Positions 1-6,842 of a DNA stretch of 10,059 nucleotides are shown here, piece by piece (the stretch's first letter is position 1; each line of letters begins with the position of its first letter). The stretch spans positions 1 through 10,059 of the forward strand of contig DKEY01000090.1 of NCBI GenBank assembly GCA_002469305.1. The letters run 5' to 3'. The DNA is from Sulfurospirillum sp. UBA6810. Its GTDB lineage: Bacteria > Campylobacterota > Campylobacteria > Campylobacterales > Sulfurospirillaceae. Made by a program: the position numbers and the translations under genes. The notes under the pieces were generated by a model. That model was not told the DNA's origin. It did no database searches and saw nothing but the letters and a program-made list of their open reading frames with translations.

Positions 1-1978
1 CGATAGTGTAAGTTACCTCTTCATCCACAAAATCCCTTTTTTTAAACCTGTTTGTTATTTTTTTACAAACTTCTAAAAAATTTTCCTTAGGACATTTTTC
101 ACTTAGTAAGGCGAACTCATCTCCAGGAAGACGATAAAGTTTCAAACTAGGATGAGTCTGGATGATATCTTGTAAAACTTCTTTAACTTTTATGAGTAAT
201 CTATCTCCAACTGCAAAGCCATAGTGCTCATTTATCTCTTTAAAATCTAAAATATCAAAAATTGCCAACCTAAAATCTGACTCTACTGCAAGGTCTTGAA
301 AGAGCTTTTGTCTATTTGGCAGAAGTGTTAACTCATCGGTTGTTTGTTTTAAGATTAATTTTTCTTGCAAAATCAAATCCGTAACTTCATTTCTAACAGC
401 AATATACTCTTCTATCTCTCCAGCTAAGTTCAAAATCGGAGAAACTACTGATTTTACATAGTAAAATTCACCTGATTTTTTTCTATTTTTTAAAACACCT
501 TTCCATATTTTTTTTGATTTTATGGTTTGCCATAACTCATAAAAAACACTTTTAGGCGCTTCAGGGTCTCTTATGATATTGTGAGATTTTCCTATGAGTT
601 CTTCTTTAGAGTAACCAGAAACTCTACAAAACTCTTCATTTACATAAGTGATGATACCCTTTGGATCTGTTTTTGAAACAATTAAAGAAGAGTCTATAAC
701 ATTTGCATACTGTTTAAAAACTAGACTGCGCTGCTTTATCTCTAAATTTTGCTGATTTATTTTTTCTTCATTTTCTATTTTTTTTGCCATAACTTCATTG
801 GCATGATTTCCAAGCTCTCTAAATTCGGATATGGATAATTCCTCTATATCTACATAGCTGTTAGTATCTTCGATTTTTTTAAAAAAATTGATAAAAATAT
901 CTAAGTTTTTATATATAATGTACTGTATTCGATTTACAAAAACAAAGATAACAGTAGATAACAACACCAATAAAAAGACAACAATTAGAAGCCTATTTTT
1001 TATTTTAGATTTTAGTTCAACTTCTTTTTGTTTCATACTACTTTGTACATCATCTAAAAGTACATCTGAAACGATAAGCCAATCCCATGGGCTATAAAGC
1101 ATTGTGTAAACAAGGTGCTTGTGTGACTTACATTCCAAGGCAAAATACTCATTTATTTTCGTATTTAATTTTATTTTTTGTATATTATGTTCTTCCCGTA
1201 TAGAAGGGCAGTTCAATTTTCCATAAATAATTTCTTTTGTTTTATTCTCAATAATCATAAATTTTAAGTCATTTTCCAAGGTTCTAAGTGCGGAAAGAGA
1301 TTCTACTTTCAATTTTTCTTCAACCTGATATAGATACTCTGCTGTGGCTATCGCTAGAGAATATGGTTCAAAAAACCTTATATAGCCTCTTTTTAAACCT
1401 TGCTCTGCTAAATTATTTAGTTTCAAATATGTCCAATCTATATAAAAACCATCTTTGTTTCTTTGCAACTCTTTGAGTATCTCTCGCAGAGGATACTTTC
1501 CATTGATATCTTGAAAATCAAGTAGCTTTTTCGTTCCTTCAACCTCAGGAGTTATAGGGGAGAGTAAAGTTGTACCTTCTAAATCAAATAAAAAATAGTA
1601 TCCATTGCCAGAAAAAAATCTTTGCTCTCTCAGTGCCTCAATAGCAATTTGTACTATCTCTTCTTTACTCTTTGTTGTATTGAATTTTTTATGCAGATTT
1701 TCAACTAACGTATATGCTTCATCAACTCTCTCTTTGACATCAACTTCAAGTTTATTGATACGATTTACATATCCAAACTCTAAGTTTTTCAAAACATGGC
1801 TTACTTCGTCTTTTAGCATGTCTTTTTTTTCTTGCTCTAAAGAGATATGAAGTTCTTTTATCTTTTCATTAAAGAGTTTATTTTCAAAGTAAACAAAAAC
1901 ACCTACAACAATAGATAGTGTCAAAACTATAGAAAAAATTGGTATTATATAAATTGTATTTGATAGTTTAAAATTCAA
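1..1978 (-). CDS. Membrane sensor with double Cache, PAS and degenerate GGDEF domain (3' end outside window)
   Basis: The frame is open from the start to the left edge of the window, giving 659 residues and no stop, so the C-terminus is missing. A first membrane helix spans about 8-31. A dCache_2-like extracytoplasmic region follows (about 32-328), with GNGYYFLFD at 124 and, near its end, YSPWDWLIVSD at 295. A second helix covers about 330-352. Next come a HAMP-like/coiled linker, a PAS domain (about 422-540, with the Aer-like stretch HNIIRDPEAP) and a GGDEF domain from about 547 (TDELTLLPNR). The expected role is sensing a small ligand outside the cell and controlling cyclic-di-GMP. However, the active-site loop is PGDEF (618-622), the GH pair of the substrate motif is G587-F588, and no RxxD inhibitory site is present, so cyclase activity is doubtful. 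A downstream EAL domain is possible but unseen. An in-frame TGA lies three codons before GTG 1990. TTG 1978 is preferred because GAGGA sits 5 bases before it. The gene is separated from the upstream PBP gene by 100 bases with its own promoter. Confidence 0.88.
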   Translation of the reverse strand, partial: MNFKLSNTIYIIPIFSIVLTLSIVVGVFVYFENKLFNEKIKELHISLEQEKKDMLKDEVSHVLKNLEFGYVNRINKLEVDVKERVDEAYTLVENLHKKFNTTKSKEEIVQIAIEALREQRFFSGNGYYFLFDLEGTTLLSPITPEVEGTKKLLDFQDINGKYPLREILKELQRNKDGFYIDWTYLKLNNLAEQGLKRGYIRFFEPYSLAIATAEYLYQVEEKLKVESLSALRTLENDLKFMIIENKTKEIIYGKLNCPSIREEHNIQKIKLNTKINEYFALECKSHKHLVYTMLYSPWDWLIVSDVLLDDVQSSMKQKEVELKSKIKNRLLIVVFLLVLLSTVIFVFVNRIQYIIYKNLDIFINFFKKIEDTNSYVDIEELSISEFRELGNHANEVMAKKIENEEKINQQNLEIKQRSLVFKQYANVIDSSLIVSKTDPKGIITYVNEEFCRVSGYSKEELIGKSHNIIRDPEAPKSVFYELWQTIKSKKIWKGVLKNRKKSGEFYYVKSVVSPILNLAGEIEEYIAVRNEVTDLILQEKLILKQTTDELTLLPNRQKLFQDLAVESDFRLAIFDILDFKEINEHYGFAVGDRLLIKVKEVLQDIIQTHPSLKLYRLPGDEFALLSEKCPKENFLEVCKKITNRFKKRDFVDEEVTYTI

Positions 1979-1983
1979 AAAAG

Positions 1984-1988
1984 TCCTC
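1984..1988 (-). promoter_or_regulatory. Ribosome binding site deciding the TTG start of the Cache-PAS-GGDEF gene
   Basis: GAGGA lies 5 bases before TTG 1978-1976. The alternative GTG at 1990-1988 overlaps this element and has no Shine-Dalgarno of its own, and a TGA closes the frame just upstream. No ATG occurs in frame before the first membrane helix. Confidence 0.7.
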
Positions 1989-2013
1989 ACGAAAACTCAA
2001 TTTTTTGTATAAG

Positions 2014-2022
2014 ATTATACCA
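2014..2022 (-). promoter_or_regulatory. Extended -10 promoter for the sensor gene
   Basis: On the minus strand the sequence reads TTTGGTATAAT, a perfect TATAAT (2019-2014) preceded by TGn. Upstream is T-rich with no recognisable -35, as is known for sigma70-type promoters of Campylobacter and Helicobacter. The predicted transcript would start near 2007, leaving a leader of about 29 bases to TTG 1978. Confidence 0.6.
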
Positions 2023-2078
2023 AATATGATTGAGTAAAAAATCTTTTGGGTATATAAATTTCATATCGTCAATTTTCA

Positions 2079-4001
2079 TTAAAATATCAAACCCCCACTA
2101 TCATTTTCTGAGTGCGTATTTACTTTTGGTAAAGGGGATGTTTTTGTAAACAATTCAACTTTCCCATTATATTTTTTTGTATTTACGCCAGGAGGAGGAG
2201 TAAATTCTCTTTTTGTCTGCGGATTTAGTGCCAAATACTCTTTAACAAACCTAGCAAATACAGGACCCGCTACTCTACCACCTGTTTCATACTTATTCAT
2301 AGGAGAATTGTCATCATTACCATACCAAACTAAAACTTCAATTTCTGGGGTAAACCCACAAAACCAAGCATCTGTATTGCTATTTGTTGTTCCAGTTTTT
2401 CCAGCCGTTTCTATCCCTGCAACTTTTGCGTTTCTACCAGTACCTCTTGTTACAACTGTTCTTAAAATATCTACCATAAGATAAGCTTGCTCTGGCGTAG
2501 TGAGAGTAGTTCTTGTCGTTTCAAATATAGTTTCATCACCAAAACGATTAACAATTTTTTTAACAAGTATTGGCTCAACTTTTACCCCACCATTTGGGAA
2601 AATAGAGTAAAAACTACTGAAATCCAAAGGAGAAATACCAAAACTTCCAAGTGCCATAGTCAAATCATACGGGATATCTTTGAAGCCATCTTTTTTTAAC
2701 TCTTTATATATACTATCCATTCCAAGTGCATTAAGAAGATTTATGGTTGCAAGATTTCTTGAGTGAATAAGTGCTTCTTTGAGTGTTAAAAGACCTTCAA
2801 AATCCTCTTCATAGTTCTTTGGCTTCCAATCTTCTTCTGTTTTTTCATCTGTATAGACTCTGGAGATATCAGGTATCTCACTCATAGTAGAATACCCTAT
2901 ATCCAAAGCTTTTTGATAGATAAAAGGCTTGAAACTACTTCCTGGTTGCCTTCTGCTTTGTACTGCTCTATTAAAGTGAGATTTTTTATAATCCACTCCA
3001 CCTACCATTGCTAAAATATCACCACTTTTTGCATCAAGTGAGACGATAGCACCATTGAGGATAGTTTCATTTGAATCAGGATAACGCTTAAAAATTTCAT
3101 CATAACCAAATTTCAACGCTTCTTTTGCTGCATTTTGTAGCCTTAAATCAATGCCAAGTTCGACTCTATATCCGCCTGTTTTAAAATTTTCATACTTTGG
3201 ACTCAACTCTTTTATAACTTCATCAACAACATATGGCGCTTTATTTTGAGTAAGAGTCTCATCATAGATAATAGGTTGCTCATTTATCCCCTCCCTATAA
3301 TCTTTTTCACTAATCCAACCAAGAGAAAAAAGTCTAAAAAGAACTCTATTTGCTCTACTAAGTGATAAGTCTATATTTCTCGTTGGGTCATACGAACTAG
3401 GAGCTTTTGGGAGCCCTACCAACATAGCAGTCTCTTTTAAACTTAGAGCATCTAACTCTTTATGAAAGTATCCCAAAGCAGCTGTTTTTATCCCATAATA
3501 TCCATGTCCAAAATACACATGATTGAGATATCTCTCTAAGATTTCTTCTTTTTCAAGTTCGCTCTCTATTTTAAAAGAGAGTACCATCTCACTCAGTTTT
3601 CTCGATATCGTTTTATCTCTTGTGAGAACTGTATTTTTTATAAGCTGTTGGGTAATAGTACTTGCACCCTCAACAAGCTTCATAGCTTTTATATCTTTTA
3701 CCAAAGCTCTAAAAATTGCTTCAAAATTTATACCCCTGTGTTCAAAAAAAGAGGTATCTTCTATGGCAACAAGCGCTTCTATAACTTGTGGTGGTATCTC
3801 TTCATACTTGACATAAAGTCTATGTTCTTCTTCAAACAAATTAGCTATCAATTCGCCATTTCTATCGTATATTTGTGTGCTAAGACGTGGTTTATAATCT
3901 ATGATTTTATATGCATCAAATCTAACAAGCGAATAGATATAAATGAGCCCACCAAAGACAACAAAAACACCTGCAAATAAAATAGTCAATATATATTTCA
4001 A
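2079..4001 (-). CDS. mrcA: Class A penicillin-binding protein, PBP1A type (bifunctional transglycosylase/transpeptidase)
   Basis: This enzyme polymerises lipid II into glycan strands and cross-links the stem peptides on the periplasmic side of the inner membrane. The 640-residue protein starts with a short cytoplasmic end and one membrane anchor (about 4-26). The family-51 glycosyltransferase domain has the motif EDTSFFEHRG with catalytic Glu81, followed by GASTITQQL. The transpeptidase domain has the SxxK nucleophile in PGSSFKP (Ser355, Lys358), the SxN motif S414-R415-N416 and the KTG motif K535-T536-G537. All catalytic motifs are intact, and the length is at the short end for PBP1A, so there is no large inserted OB-type domain. 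The start is TTG, overlapping the stop of the upstream ABC gene as TTGA, with GAGGA 8 bases before. It is the last gene of the tight operon that begins at alaS. The protein may be called pbpA or mrcA; the class A identity is very secure. Confidence 0.96.
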   Translation of the reverse strand: MKYILTILFAGVFVVFGGLIYIYSLVRFDAYKIIDYKPRLSTQIYDRNGELIANLFEEEHRLYVKYEEIPPQVIEALVAIEDTSFFEHRGINFEAIFRALVKDIKAMKLVEGASTITQQLIKNTVLTRDKTISRKLSEMVLSFKIESELEKEEILERYLNHVYFGHGYYGIKTAALGYFHKELDALSLKETAMLVGLPKAPSSYDPTRNIDLSLSRANRVLFRLFSLGWISEKDYREGINEQPIIYDETLTQNKAPYVVDEVIKELSPKYENFKTGGYRVELGIDLRLQNAAKEALKFGYDEIFKRYPDSNETILNGAIVSLDAKSGDILAMVGGVDYKKSHFNRAVQSRRQPGSSFKPFIYQKALDIGYSTMSEIPDISRVYTDEKTEEDWKPKNYEEDFEGLLTLKEALIHSRNLATINLLNALGMDSIYKELKKDGFKDIPYDLTMALGSFGISPLDFSSFYSIFPNGGVKVEPILVKKIVNRFGDETIFETTRTTLTTPEQAYLMVDILRTVVTRGTGRNAKVAGIETAGKTGTTNSNTDAWFCGFTPEIEVLVWYGNDDNSPMNKYETGGRVAGPVFARFVKEYLALNPQTKREFTPPPGVNTKKYNGKVELFTKTSPLPKVNTHSENDSGGLIF

Positions 4002-4693
4002 ATTCTAAATCCTCTATTTTTGAATCCTGCATTTATCAACTCTTTTGTATATGCATTTTGTGGATTACTTAAAATATCTTGCATTCTACCAAATTCCAGC
4101 ATTGAACCATCTTTTAAAATACCGATTTGTTCACAAACATCTTTCACTGCTTCTATATCATGAGTCACAAAAAGAGTATAAAACTGCTCTTTTTGTTGTA
4201 TCTCTTTTAAGAGTTTTAGGATTTCATTTTTAGTTTTTGCATCAAGTGCTGTGGTTGGTTCATCTAGCAAAAGGATTTTGGGTTTCAGACTCAAAGCAAA
4301 AGCCAAAACAACTCTTTGTAGCTGTCCACCACTGAGTTCACTAGGAAATCTATCTAAAAGTGTTTCATCCAATCCAACCAACTCAAAATAATACTTGGTG
4401 CTACTTTCCTCTTGAAAAAACTGCTCTTTGATTTTAGTGAGTGGAGAGAGTGCCGTAAAAGGATTTTGAGGAACTATGGAGATCGTCTCTCCTCTTATAA
4501 CATCAAAATCATTCTCTAAAACCAACTCTTGTGTCAACTCTCTTGGGAGCATCCCCAAAAGAGCTTTTAAACTCAAACTTTTCCCACTACCGCTTTGTCC
4601 AATCAAAGCAAGTGAATGCTCAAAAGAAAAGGAGATATTCACCAAAGTTTTCTCTTCATTTTTTATCACCAATTTCTTACATGTAAAGCTCAA
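3998..4693 (-). CDS. ABC transporter ATP-binding protein, Opp/Dpp/Nik-like, short form
   Basis: This is a single nucleotide-binding domain of 231 residues with every catalytic element: Walker A GQSGSGKS (32-39), Q-loop Gln76 in VPQNPFTALSP, signature LSGGQ (120-124), Walker B ILLLDE (140-145) and switch His178 in VTHD. The Q-loop wording and the tail NPQNAYTKELINAG resemble the peptide/nickel importer ATPases (DppD, DppF, OppD, NikD, NikE). The protein stops about where their extra C-terminal oligopeptide domain would continue, so it is shorter than the usual 260-330 residues. No permease or binding-protein gene is next to it, so the substrate cannot be assigned and its membrane partner must be encoded elsewhere if it is a transporter. 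The start is TTG, overlapping the bioF-like stop as TTGA, with AGAGG 7 bases upstream. The stop in turn overlaps the PBP start. Confidence 0.9.
   Translation of the reverse strand: MSFTCKKLVIKNEEKTLVNISFSFEHSLALIGQSGSGKSLSLKALLGMLPRELTQELVLENDFDVIRGETISIVPQNPFTALSPLTKIKEQFFQEESSTKYYFELVGLDETLLDRFPSELSGGQLQRVVLAFALSLKPKILLLDEPTTALDAKTKNEILKLLKEIQQKEQFYTLFVTHDIEAVKDVCEQIGILKDGSMLEFGRMQDILSNPQNAYTKELINAGFKNRGFRI
4010..4014 (-). promoter_or_regulatory. Ribosome binding site for the TTG start of the PBP gene
   Basis: GAGGA lies 8 bases before TTG 4001, inside the last codons of the ABC ATPase gene. It supports the TTG start that overlaps the ABC stop as TTGA. Confidence 0.65.
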
Positions 4694-5787
4694 ACCTGAA
4701 CCTCTTTGATCAAAGTAAAAAGTCTTTTTGTGGTTGCGATATCTATATCAAGCCTTGGAATAATTCGCAATATAGCTTGTGGAACAGTTGGTGGTCTTAT
4801 AGCACCAACTAAAAAGCCCTCTTCTTTTAAACGCTCTTGCACACTGATAGCATCTTTAGAGCTTTTAAGTGTATATGGAAATATCAACCCTGGCATATCT
4901 ACCCCAAACATCTCTTTGACCAATGCTTGTCTTTGCTTAATCTCTTGTGCCAAAATATCTCTATTTTTAAGTATATAAAGCATTCCTTGGTGTGCTAATT
5001 CTATATCAAAAGGTGATGGTGCTGTTGCATAGATAAGTGCTTTTGCTCTGTTTTGTAAGAAATCTCTCACGTGATTTGAGCAGAGTATGTAAGCCCCATA
5101 ACTCCCATATGCTTTTCCCAATGTCCCCATCTTTATATGATTTTCTCTAGGAGTTATACCAAAGAGTTCAAAAACACCAAGCAGTTTTTCACCCACTACT
5201 CCACTGCTATGTGCTTCATCAACTATCAAAAGGGCATTAAATTTATCTGCAATCTCAAATATCTCTTTATCAAGTATATCTCCACTCATAGAGTAGATAC
5301 CCTCAACTCCTATGATAGCTCGTTTGTATGTACTGGTCTCTAAGATTTCTTTTACATGTAAAGAATCATTATGTCTAAAAAAAACAACTTGCGTATCCAC
5401 TAATTTTGAAGCTAGGATGCCACTGGCATGGTACTCTTCGTCCAATAAAAGGATATCGCCACGTCTTGGAAGAGCTTCAATGAGAGAGAGATTTGCAAGA
5501 AATCCACTCCCTACAACTATGGCTGCTTCGAAGTGGTTTTGCCTGCATACAAACTCTTCAAAATCTTTGTGGACTTGATGGTATCCATTGACCATTTGCG
5601 AAGCTTTTGGAGCATGTGTTGCAAACATACTTAGCCTGTCAAATGCTCTTTTTAAAAGTTGTTTTTTACAGCCAAGTCCAAGATAGTCATTGGAAGCAAA
5701 ATCACACAGAGTTTCCTCATAGAGAACTCTTTCTCTAAAACGGTTTGATTTTTTGATAGCCTTTAACTCATTTTCATACATCTTCAT
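4690..5787 (-). CDS. bioF: PLP-dependent alpha-oxoamine synthase, probably 8-amino-7-oxononanoate synthase (BioF-like)
   Basis: Members of this fold-type I family condense an amino acid with an acyl thioester and release CO2. BioF joins alanine and pimeloyl-ACP/CoA in biotin synthesis; its relative KBL uses glycine and acetyl-CoA. The 365-residue protein shows ASNDYLGL near the N-terminus, GVEGIYSMSGDI, the cofactor-binding D190-E-A-H193, and the Schiff-base lysine Lys225 in TLGKAYGSYG. The substrate-pocket stretch HAPKASQMVNGYH differs from the usual GSGGSR wording, so the exact substrate is less certain than the family. The ATG at 5787 is chosen because it overlaps the Maf stop as ATGA; ATG 5781 is the alternative. 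A longer frame reaching TTG 5820 would run 37 bases into maf and adds nothing typical of the family. The Shine-Dalgarno is weak (AAAAGA), consistent with coupling to maf. No other biotin gene is in the window. Confidence 0.85.
   Translation of the reverse strand: MKMYENELKAIKKSNRFRERVLYEETLCDFASNDYLGLGCKKQLLKRAFDRLSMFATHAPKASQMVNGYHQVHKDFEEFVCRQNHFEAAIVVGSGFLANLSLIEALPRRGDILLLDEEYHASGILASKLVDTQVVFFRHNDSLHVKEILETSTYKRAIIGVEGIYSMSGDILDKEIFEIADKFNALLIVDEAHSSGVVGEKLLGVFELFGITPRENHIKMGTLGKAYGSYGAYILCSNHVRDFLQNRAKALIYATAPSPFDIELAHQGMLYILKNRDILAQEIKQRQALVKEMFGVDMPGLIFPYTLKSSKDAISVQERLKEEGFLVGAIRPPTVPQAILRIIPRLDIDIATTKRLFTLIKEVQV
4701..4705 (-). promoter_or_regulatory. Ribosome binding site for the TTG start of the ABC ATPase gene
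   Basis: AGAGG lies 7 bases before TTG 4693, within the last codons of the bioF-like gene. It supports a TTG start overlapping the bioF stop. Confidence 0.65.
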
Positions 5788-6341
5788 TCTTTTAAAAAAG
5801 GAAGTAGTTTTTCTACACAAAGTCCCATAGCCGTACTTTCATATCCAATGACTTCTTCTATATAACTTTTGCAAAAGCCCTCAACCATACAAGCGCCAGC
5901 CTTGCCTTCCCACTCATCAGTTTCAAGATAAGTTTCAAGTTTTTCTCTATCAAATTCTGCAAATCTATACTTGGTAGCTGAGAGGTCTATAAACTCAAGC
6001 TCTTTTGATTTAAAAATCATACATGTAATGATGGAAACAACACTTCCACTTTGTGAAAGTAAAATCTCTCTTGCATCTTGTTTATCTTTTGCTTTGCGAA
6101 GAAGTTTTCCATGTGCAGTAACAACAGTATCTGCACACAAGATGGGGAACTCTTCTACTCCGTACTGCTGTAAAAAAGAGTCCATTTTCCCTTTTGTAGC
6201 TCTATATACAAACTCTATGGGATTTTTTATATTTAAACTCTCTTCATCAAAGTGCGCAGCTTTTTGTATAAAATCAATCCCATGAGTTTTGAGTATATCA
6301 CCTCTTGTTATGGAGTTGGAAGCTAGTATAATTTTTTTCAA
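5784..6341 (-). CDS. maf: Maf/YceF/YhdE-family nucleoside triphosphate pyrophosphatase
   Basis: Maf proteins are cytoplasmic house-cleaning enzymes that hydrolyse modified or non-canonical NTPs (dTTP/UTP, or m7GTP in the YceF group) to NMP and pyrophosphate. Family signatures are ILASNS with S10xxR13 at the N-terminus, F31-D32-E33, the catalytic C-A-D71-T-V, and the late motifs EWEGKAGACMVEGF and STAMGLCVEKLLPFL. Length (185 residues) is normal for the family. The usual KP of the middle motif is K83-A84 here, and the late variable segment YESTAMGL departs from the common NVVGLP form, so the substrate subgroup is not assigned. The TTG start begins directly after the stop of the upstream gene (TAATTG), with AGAGG 7 bases before it. 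TTG falls exactly where Maf proteins normally begin (M-K-K-I-I-L-A-S). The stop overlaps the bioF-like start. Confidence 0.93.
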   Translation of the reverse strand: MKKIILASNSITRGDILKTHGIDFIQKAAHFDEESLNIKNPIEFVYRATKGKMDSFLQQYGVEEFPILCADTVVTAHGKLLRKAKDKQDAREILLSQSGSVVSIITCMIFKSKELEFIDLSATKYRFAEFDREKLETYLETDEWEGKAGACMVEGFCKSYIEEVIGYESTAMGLCVEKLLPFLKE

Positions 6342-6839
6342 TTAAAAACCTCTTATAACTATACCAACATACAAAGCAACGAGTGATAAAATCAGATTTA
6401 AAGGAATGAGACAATTTACAATCAAGATGATGTTTTCACTCACTTCAAAATAGTCTCTCTTTTTATAGGAAGCTTTAGCATTTAAAAACTTCCAATACAT
6501 AAATCCAAAGTTAAATGCTATAAATATCCAAATAGCTTCTTTTATATGAATCATTGTATAAGTTATAGGACTAGCGTACTCAAAGCCTAATCCTATATTC
6601 ATCAAAAAAGAAGCTGAAATCAGTATCAACATAACTGGTAACATCAATTTTGCGTATTTATCCAAAAGTTCAAGGCATCTTCTAAATTTTATTTCATCAT
6701 CTTCTATTGTCATAAAGACAGGTTTGATGATAAATCTAAGCACAAACATACCACCTATCAAGATAGCAGCACTCAAAACGTGAAAAAAAACTATAATCCT
6801 ACTAAAACTCCCGAAAAATTCAACAAAAAATTCTTGCAA
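6342..6839 (-). CDS. Small four-helix membrane protein, CopD/HemJ-like
   Basis: The 165-residue protein has four hydrophobic helices at about 13-38, 64-86, 92-118 and 136-162 and no signal peptide cleavage site that I can see. Helix 1 carries His20 in FFHVLSAAILIGGMF and helix 3 carries His98 in MIHIKEAIWIF. Paired histidines in a four-helix bundle, with the H-x(8)-GG wording of helix 1, recall the CopD and HemJ (UPF0093) families, in which such residues can bind heme or copper. This is a resemblance, not a proven identity; a conserved hypothetical membrane protein is the safe reading. It lies in the alaS operon, 3 bases after alaS and directly abutting maf. Its start is TTG, with a strong AGAGGGG 6 bases upstream embedded in the end of alaS; the first internal ATG (residue 31) would destroy helix 1. 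Confidence 0.85.
   Translation of the reverse strand: MQEFFVEFFGSFSRIIVFFHVLSAAILIGGMFVLRFIIKPVFMTIEDDEIKFRRCLELLDKYAKLMLPVMLILISASFLMNIGLGFEYASPITYTMIHIKEAIWIFIAFNFGFMYWKFLNAKASYKKRDYFEVSENIILIVNCLIPLNLILSLVALYVGIVIRGF
6349..6353 (-). promoter_or_regulatory. Ribosome binding site for the TTG start of maf
   Basis: AGAGG (AAGAGG if one more base is taken) lies 7 bases before TTG 6341, inside the end of the small membrane-protein gene. Confidence 0.65.
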
Positions 6840-6842
6840 TAC

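Noticed and set aside
888..1850. Plus-strand open frames opposite the sensor gene
   Set aside because: The minus strand carries a continuous frame with Cache, PAS and GGDEF domains; the plus-strand frames are short and hydrophobic shadows of it.
1979..1990. GTG 1990 as start of the sensor gene
   Set aside because: It overlaps the GAGGA element, leaves no Shine-Dalgarno of its own and shortens the leader to about 17 bases; TTG 1978 fits better. GTG is not excluded.
5788..5820. Longer BioF-like frame starting at TTG 5820
   Set aside because: It would run 37 bases into maf, adds an atypical leader and has no Shine-Dalgarno; ATG 5787 overlaps the maf stop in the ATGA form common in this operon.
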